A stretch of DNA of 64,000 nucleotides, from positions 1,266,001-1,330,000 of the forward strand of contig NC_013159.1 in assembly GCF_000023865.1 (NCBI RefSeq). Reading direction: 5' to 3'. Made by a program: the position numbers and the translations under genes. Source of the stretch: Saccharomonospora viridis DSM 43017 (GTDB taxonomy: Bacteria; Actinomycetota; Actinomycetes; Mycobacteriales; Pseudonocardiaceae). The notes under the pieces are model-generated. The model did no database searches. It saw only the letters and a program-made list of their open reading frames with translations, and had not been told where the DNA came from. Positions 61,171 to 64,000 of this stretch are shown here, one piece after another (position 1 is the first letter of the stretch; each line of letters starts with the position of its first letter).

Positions 61171-61353
61171 ATGAGCGAGAATCACGACCTTTCTCCGGAG
61201 GCGGACGTCACCGAGCAGCAGACGCCTGTCACCCCGGCCGCCGACACCCCGGTCGAGACAGGGATACCGATGGAGGCCGATCCGGCCGATGTAGCCGATC
61301 AGGCGACTCCGGTGCCGCTCGACGAGGACGACGAATTCCGTCCGAGTAGCTGA
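61171..61353 (+). CDS. Small acidic hypothetical protein
   Basis: 60 residues, MSENHDLSPEADVTEQQTPV followed by more acidic, proline-rich sequence ending DEDDEFRPSS. There are no hydrophobic or basic stretches, so it is probably disordered. A TACCTG hexamer ends seven bases before the ATG and there is no ribosome binding site, so a leaderless start is possible. It precedes the WhiB gene by 75 bases. It could be a real small protein or a chance frame; codon third positions are GC-rich as in real genes. Confidence 0.5.
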   Translation: MSENHDLSPEADVTEQQTPVTPAADTPVETGIPMEADPADVADQATPVPLDEDDEFRPSS

Positions 61354-61428
61354 GGTGTGGATTTCTCGCAACCGGGGTAAACGCCCCCCACTGACGCGAT
61401 TTCACAAGCACGGAGGTGACACCAACCT

Positions 61429-61725
61429 ATGGCCGACACGTCTCGCCTGCCCACTCCGGTCGCCGAGGTCTGGGAATGGCAGCGGCACGGTAATTGCCGG
61501 AATCTCGACAGCTCCGTGTTCTTCCATCCTGACGGAGAACGCGGTTTTGCGCGCGCCGACAGGGTTGCGCGAGCCAAGGAGATCTGCCGTACCTGCCCGG
61601 TGATCGTCCAGTGTCGGCACCACGCGCTGACGGTGCAGGAGCCGTTCGGTGTCTGGGGCGGTCTCGACGAAACCGAACGCAGGGAGGCGATCGCGCGGCG
61701 AAAAAAGCTTGAACCCACGGCCTGA
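61429..61725 (+). CDS. whiB3: WhiB3/WhiD-class iron-sulfur transcriptional regulator
   Basis: 98-residue WhiB-like protein. The four cluster cysteines are Cys23 in HGNCRNLDSS and those in ICRTCPVIVQC near 53-62. FFHPDGERG and the turn GVWGGLDETER are near-identical to my recollection of the WhiB3/WhiD subgroup, and a basic AIARRKK tail follows. These [4Fe-4S] proteins sense NO/O2 and bind the primary sigma factor. GGAGGTGA precedes the ATG. In actinobacteria the subgroup controls redox balance and late development. Confidence 0.92.
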   Translation: MADTSRLPTPVAEVWEWQRHGNCRNLDSSVFFHPDGERGFARADRVARAKEICRTCPVIVQCRHHALTVQEPFGVWGGLDETERREAIARRKKLEPTA

Positions 61726-62210
61726 GCGCACCGGAGGGTGCCTGGGGAGTAGGGGAAGAACCAACCGGAGACACCGGAAGACAGCACTACCTCGCGCTCT
61801 CGTTCTCGGCGTTGCCGAACGGTTGTGGTCGCGTGGCCGATGACGGTGGCGTCGGTGTCCGGCGGAGACAGTCGCCTTTGATCGATGCTCCCGCCTGGGG
61901 GACCCCATGTGGCTCAAGAGGCGAACAAGCGCCGAAGCGGCACGGACGACCAACGAAAAGCCGTAGGCCGCCGGGGATCCGGCGAAACCGCGCCGGGGCA
62001 GTCCCGGCTCCGCAACGCCGACAGCGATGCGGAAAGTGGCCGGAAGGCGACGCGGCACAGGTCGGTTCGCCGCGCCGATCGGCTCCCACGGCCGTCGGGA
62101 CCGCTGCGACAGCGGCGGGGTGAGCGCCCAGCATCGTGTGGGCGTGCGGTGGAATAGCCGACCACGGACTCAGGCGATGCGGTCGAGCTCGCCCGGCGAT
62201 TCCCGGTGGT
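61726..62210. other. 485 bases without a supported gene
   Basis: The region between whiB3 and the convergent DUF202 genes holds several open frames on both strands, but all are arginine/proline-rich, lack ribosome binding sites and show no family signal. I see no convincing terminator. Confidence 0.5.
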
Positions 62211-62522
62211 TCACCAGGGCAAGGTGAACAGGACGACCATCGCCGCCGCGGTGATCAGTCCGGCCACGGCCCCCAGCACGGGGGCCGGTATGGGCCGGGG
62301 CGGTGAGGTGCCACGGAGATGGCGGGCGCGCCACGCCCCGGCTCCGGCCAACACGAGGGCGGCCACGGCGACGCAGGCAGCCGCCGTGGCCAACACGCCC
62401 CAGCCGGTGTACGCGGTCTGGTAGAGCAGGAGCAAGGACACCACACCCGCTCCGAGAGCACTGCGTTGCCAGGCGAGACGAGTACGTTCGGCCTGGAGCC
62501 CGCGCGGGGAGTTCTCGGTCAT
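62211..62522 (-). CDS. DUF202 membrane protein
   Basis: 103-residue protein with three hydrophobic segments and the DUF202 N-terminal signature GLQAERTRLAWQRSALGAGV. Its ATG overlaps the stop of the preceding DUF202/YidH gene (ATGA). Function is unknown; paired DUF202 genes are common in actinobacteria. Confidence 0.85.
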   Translation of the reverse strand: MTENSPRGLQAERTRLAWQRSALGAGVVSLLLLYQTAYTGWGVLATAAACVAVAALVLAGAGAWRARHLRGTSPPRPIPAPVLGAVAGLITAAAMVVLFTLPW

Positions 62523-62872
62523 CCCGACATCACCAGCACCGCGGCGTAACCCGTGATGGCCAGCACGGTCACCGATACCACCAACAGCATCGGGTTACGC
62601 GGGAGCGGTTCTCCCCTACGCATGGCCTTCTGCACACGCCACCAGTGGATGTAGGCACTGGCCGCAAGGACCGCGGCCAAACCGATACACAATGCGGCCA
62701 GTGTGGTACGTGCGTTCGCTGTGGCGAATCTGGGCAGTAGCTGGTGTACCGCGACCCCTCCCGCGATGAGGCCGAAGGAGGTGCGGGTCCACGCCAGGAA
62801 GGTGCGTTCGTTGGCGAGAGTGAACCGATAGTCCGGCTCGACTTCCTCGTCTTCGTCGCGTCGGTTCGTCAT
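62519..62872 (-). CDS. YidH-type DUF202 membrane protein
   Basis: 117-residue protein with an acidic N-terminus, the signature LANERTFLAWTRTSFGLIAG near 20-38 and three membrane segments. It is coupled to the second DUF202 gene. The ribosome binding site is weak. It lies 64 bases downstream of the STAS gene on the same strand, so the three may share a transcript. Confidence 0.87.
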   Translation of the reverse strand: MTNRRDEDEEVEPDYRFTLANERTFLAWTRTSFGLIAGGVAVHQLLPRFATANARTTLAALCIGLAAVLAASAYIHWWRVQKAMRRGEPLPRNPMLLVVSVTVLAITGYAAVLVMSG

Positions 62873-62936
62873 GTCACCGAACGCCGGAAGCGCGAGTCGG
62901 GGAGGAAACCGGGACAGGGCGGGGAAACGAGTGAGC

Positions 62937-63359
62937 TCACTTGGCTCCGGAGAGGCTGTTCACCGCGTCGGCGACGTTCTCGTACACCGGCATCTGCGAG
63001 ACGAGGCCCGTGGCCTCCAATGGGCGCAGGACGACGCGTTTGGTGGCGACGATCGCCCACGCCAACTTGTCCTGGGCGGCTTTCTCAGACAGTTCGGCCA
63101 GTACGGAAAGACCGGCCGAGCCGAGGAAACCGACCCCGTCGAGATCGAGGACCAATCTGCCGGATGCTGACGTGTTCTGCTCGACCCACTGCCGTAATTC
63201 GGGTGCGGACAGGAGGTCGACCTCACCGGAGACGTGTGCGAGCACCACGTCGCCCGACCGCTGTTCCGCGTCGATGCGCATGCCGTGGCTGTCGAGAGAC
63301 TGCGGCTGTGCGCCGGGCGTCGACTGAGAAGTCAGGATGTTCGGATCGGTGCTACGCAC
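62937..63359 (-). CDS. STAS-domain anti-sigma factor antagonist
   Basis: 140-residue protein with an N-terminal linker and a STAS domain: LAHVSGEVDLLSAPELRQWV, then LVLDLDGVGFLGSAGLSVLA, where the serine in FLGSAGL is the usual phosphorylation site. Such proteins bind anti-sigma kinases and release SigB/SigF-type sigma factors under stress. The start is GTG 63359 with GGAGGG six bases upstream; the longer frame is not family-like. It is divergent from the DUF5709 gene, which has a matching stress promoter. Confidence 0.9.
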   Translation of the reverse strand: MRSTDPNILTSQSTPGAQPQSLDSHGMRIDAEQRSGDVVLAHVSGEVDLLSAPELRQWVEQNTSASGRLVLDLDGVGFLGSAGLSVLAELSEKAAQDKLAWAIVATKRVVLRPLEATGLVSQMPVYENVADAVNSLSGAK

Positions 63360-63602
63360 TGTTGTCCCTCCGTAGCTTTCGGATAGGGAACACGCAGGAG
63401 ATCGGAGTGTTCGACGCTGCGAAGGCGCACGTGATGACGAAGTCCTGTCGTGAACCCTGCCGTGAAAGCAGCTGTCGTGTTCAGCCGCTGTCCCCACAGT
63501 AGAAAGTCGGCTGCGCGCTTCGCAACCTTTCCGGCCTGGTCTTCACGCTTTGCCCTCACTTCGTTCTCACATTCGCTGACGTCCTCACGCGGATCGTGCG
63601 TG

Positions 63603-63629
63603 GGTTTGCCGGAAACCCTGCACGGGTAA
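63603..63629 (+). promoter_or_regulatory. SigF/SigB-type stress promoter
   Basis: GGTTT (63603-63607), a 16-base spacer, then GGGTAA (63624-63629) match the actinobacterial SigF/SigB consensus (G-G-T-T-T, 15-17 bases, G-G-G-T-A). Transcription would start about 45 bases before the DUF5709 ATG. Confidence 0.65.
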
Positions 63630-63680
63630 GCCGCTACCTCATGAACACAGCGGGCACAGAGGAATACAGGGAGGGTGTCG

Positions 63681-64000
63681 ATGAGTGACGGCAGTGAGCC
63701 GGTGACTCCTCCTCAGGACACCGGCATGCCAGACAGCGTTGAGACCGACCCGGCGGCGCTGAGCAGTGCGGAGGATCTGGATGAAGACCGACTGCGCGTC
63801 GATCCTCTGGAGGAAGGCATCGAACCGCCGGAGCGCTGGAGCGAGGTCGATCGCTACGGCATGACACCGTTCGAACAAAGACAAGGTGAATCCCTGGAAC
63901 AACGGGTAAGCCAAGAAGAGCCCGACGTGGACGCAGAGCAGCCCGCCGAGCATCCCACGACGGCGGCTTCCACGACCGGATTGGACGACACGGTGGACGT
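63681..64000 (+). CDS. DUF5709 family protein (3' end outside window)
   Basis: A frame from ATG 63681, with GGGAGGG upstream, runs off the window after 106 codons: MSDGSEPVTPPQD, then SSAEDLDEDRLRVDPLEEGI and EPPERWSEVDRYGMTPFEQR. The L-D-E-D-x-L-x-x-D-P-L-E-x-G-I-E-P-P-E-R-W pattern is typical of DUF5709, a small acidic actinobacterial family of unknown function. The SigF-type promoter upstream and the adjacent STAS gene suggest a general stress protein. Confidence 0.85.
   Translation, partial: MSDGSEPVTPPQDTGMPDSVETDPAALSSAEDLDEDRLRVDPLEEGIEPPERWSEVDRYGMTPFEQRQGESLEQRVSQEEPDVDAEQPAEHPTTAASTTGLDDTVD

Overview
The window is high-GC actinobacterial chromosome, most likely from the Pseudonocardiales (a Saccharomonospora/Amycolatopsis-like genome). 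This is inferred from the gene orders folC-DUF4233-ndk, rne-rplU-rpmA-obg-proB and nadD-rsfS-gpgP-octT-degV-comEA-comEC-holA-rpsT. It is supported by WhiB, DUF5709 and type VII secretion (EspC/WXG-like) proteins, an actinobacterial sulfur-assimilation operon, frequent GTG starts and several apparently leaderless starts. No rRNA gene, complete tRNA, CRISPR array or intact transposase was found.

Layout. (1) 0.2-9.6 kb: a sugar-uptake and oxidation locus with an RbsA-like double ATPase, two permeases, a sugar-binding lipoprotein, a tagatose-3-epimerase-like enzyme and a 1200-residue secreted ThuA/glucose-sorbosone dehydrogenase/PKD/CBM6-like protein. Two strong hairpins close it. (2) 9.9-15.2 kb: an MFS transporter, a methyltransferase, folC, a DUF4233 membrane protein, an EspC-like gene and ndk. 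(3) 15.3-23.8 kb: accessory DNA inserted between the usual neighbours ndk and rne. It holds an SdpI-like membrane protein, a phage holin plus sialidase-repeat tail protein, a lower-GC nuclease/partner pair whose nuclease is split by one in-frame TAA, an N-terminally truncated ABC-2 permease and a secreted subtilase. (4) 24.3-40.9 kb: core genes for RNase E/G, L21, L27, Obg, glutamate 5-kinase, NadD, RsfS, the methylglucose-lipopolysaccharide enzymes GpgP and OctT, DegV, ComEA/EC, a threonine synthase-like enzyme under a SAM-I riboswitch, DNA polymerase III delta and S20. (5) 41.1-44.4 kb: a type VII secretion substrate locus carrying at least six apparent frame breaks. (6) 44.4-52.4 kb: a methyltransferase, LepA, nitronate monooxygenase, a quinone-type reductase, a barstar gene next to what looks like a decayed barnase, an enoyl-CoA hydratase and a cation exchanger flanked by inverted 21-bp repeats. 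(7) 52.4-58.3 kb, minus strand: a complete sulfate assimilation operon (sir-cysX-cysH-cysD-cysN-cysY) preceded by a 17-residue leader peptide. (8) 58.6-64 kb: hemW, a saccharopine dehydrogenase-like reductase, a WhiB3/WhiD-class regulator, two DUF202 proteins, a STAS anti-sigma antagonist and a DUF5709 gene behind a SigF/SigB-type promoter.

Sulfur is a recurring theme. Sulfate reduction to sulfide lies under a putative cysteine-responsive leader, and a ThrC-like enzyme lies under a SAM sensor. The most unusual observations are that riboswitch, the nuclease/partner pair with its internal stop, the frame-broken type VII locus, the 21-bp repeats and the two perfect DnaA boxes before comEA. All family assignments come from reading the sequence; no database search was run.
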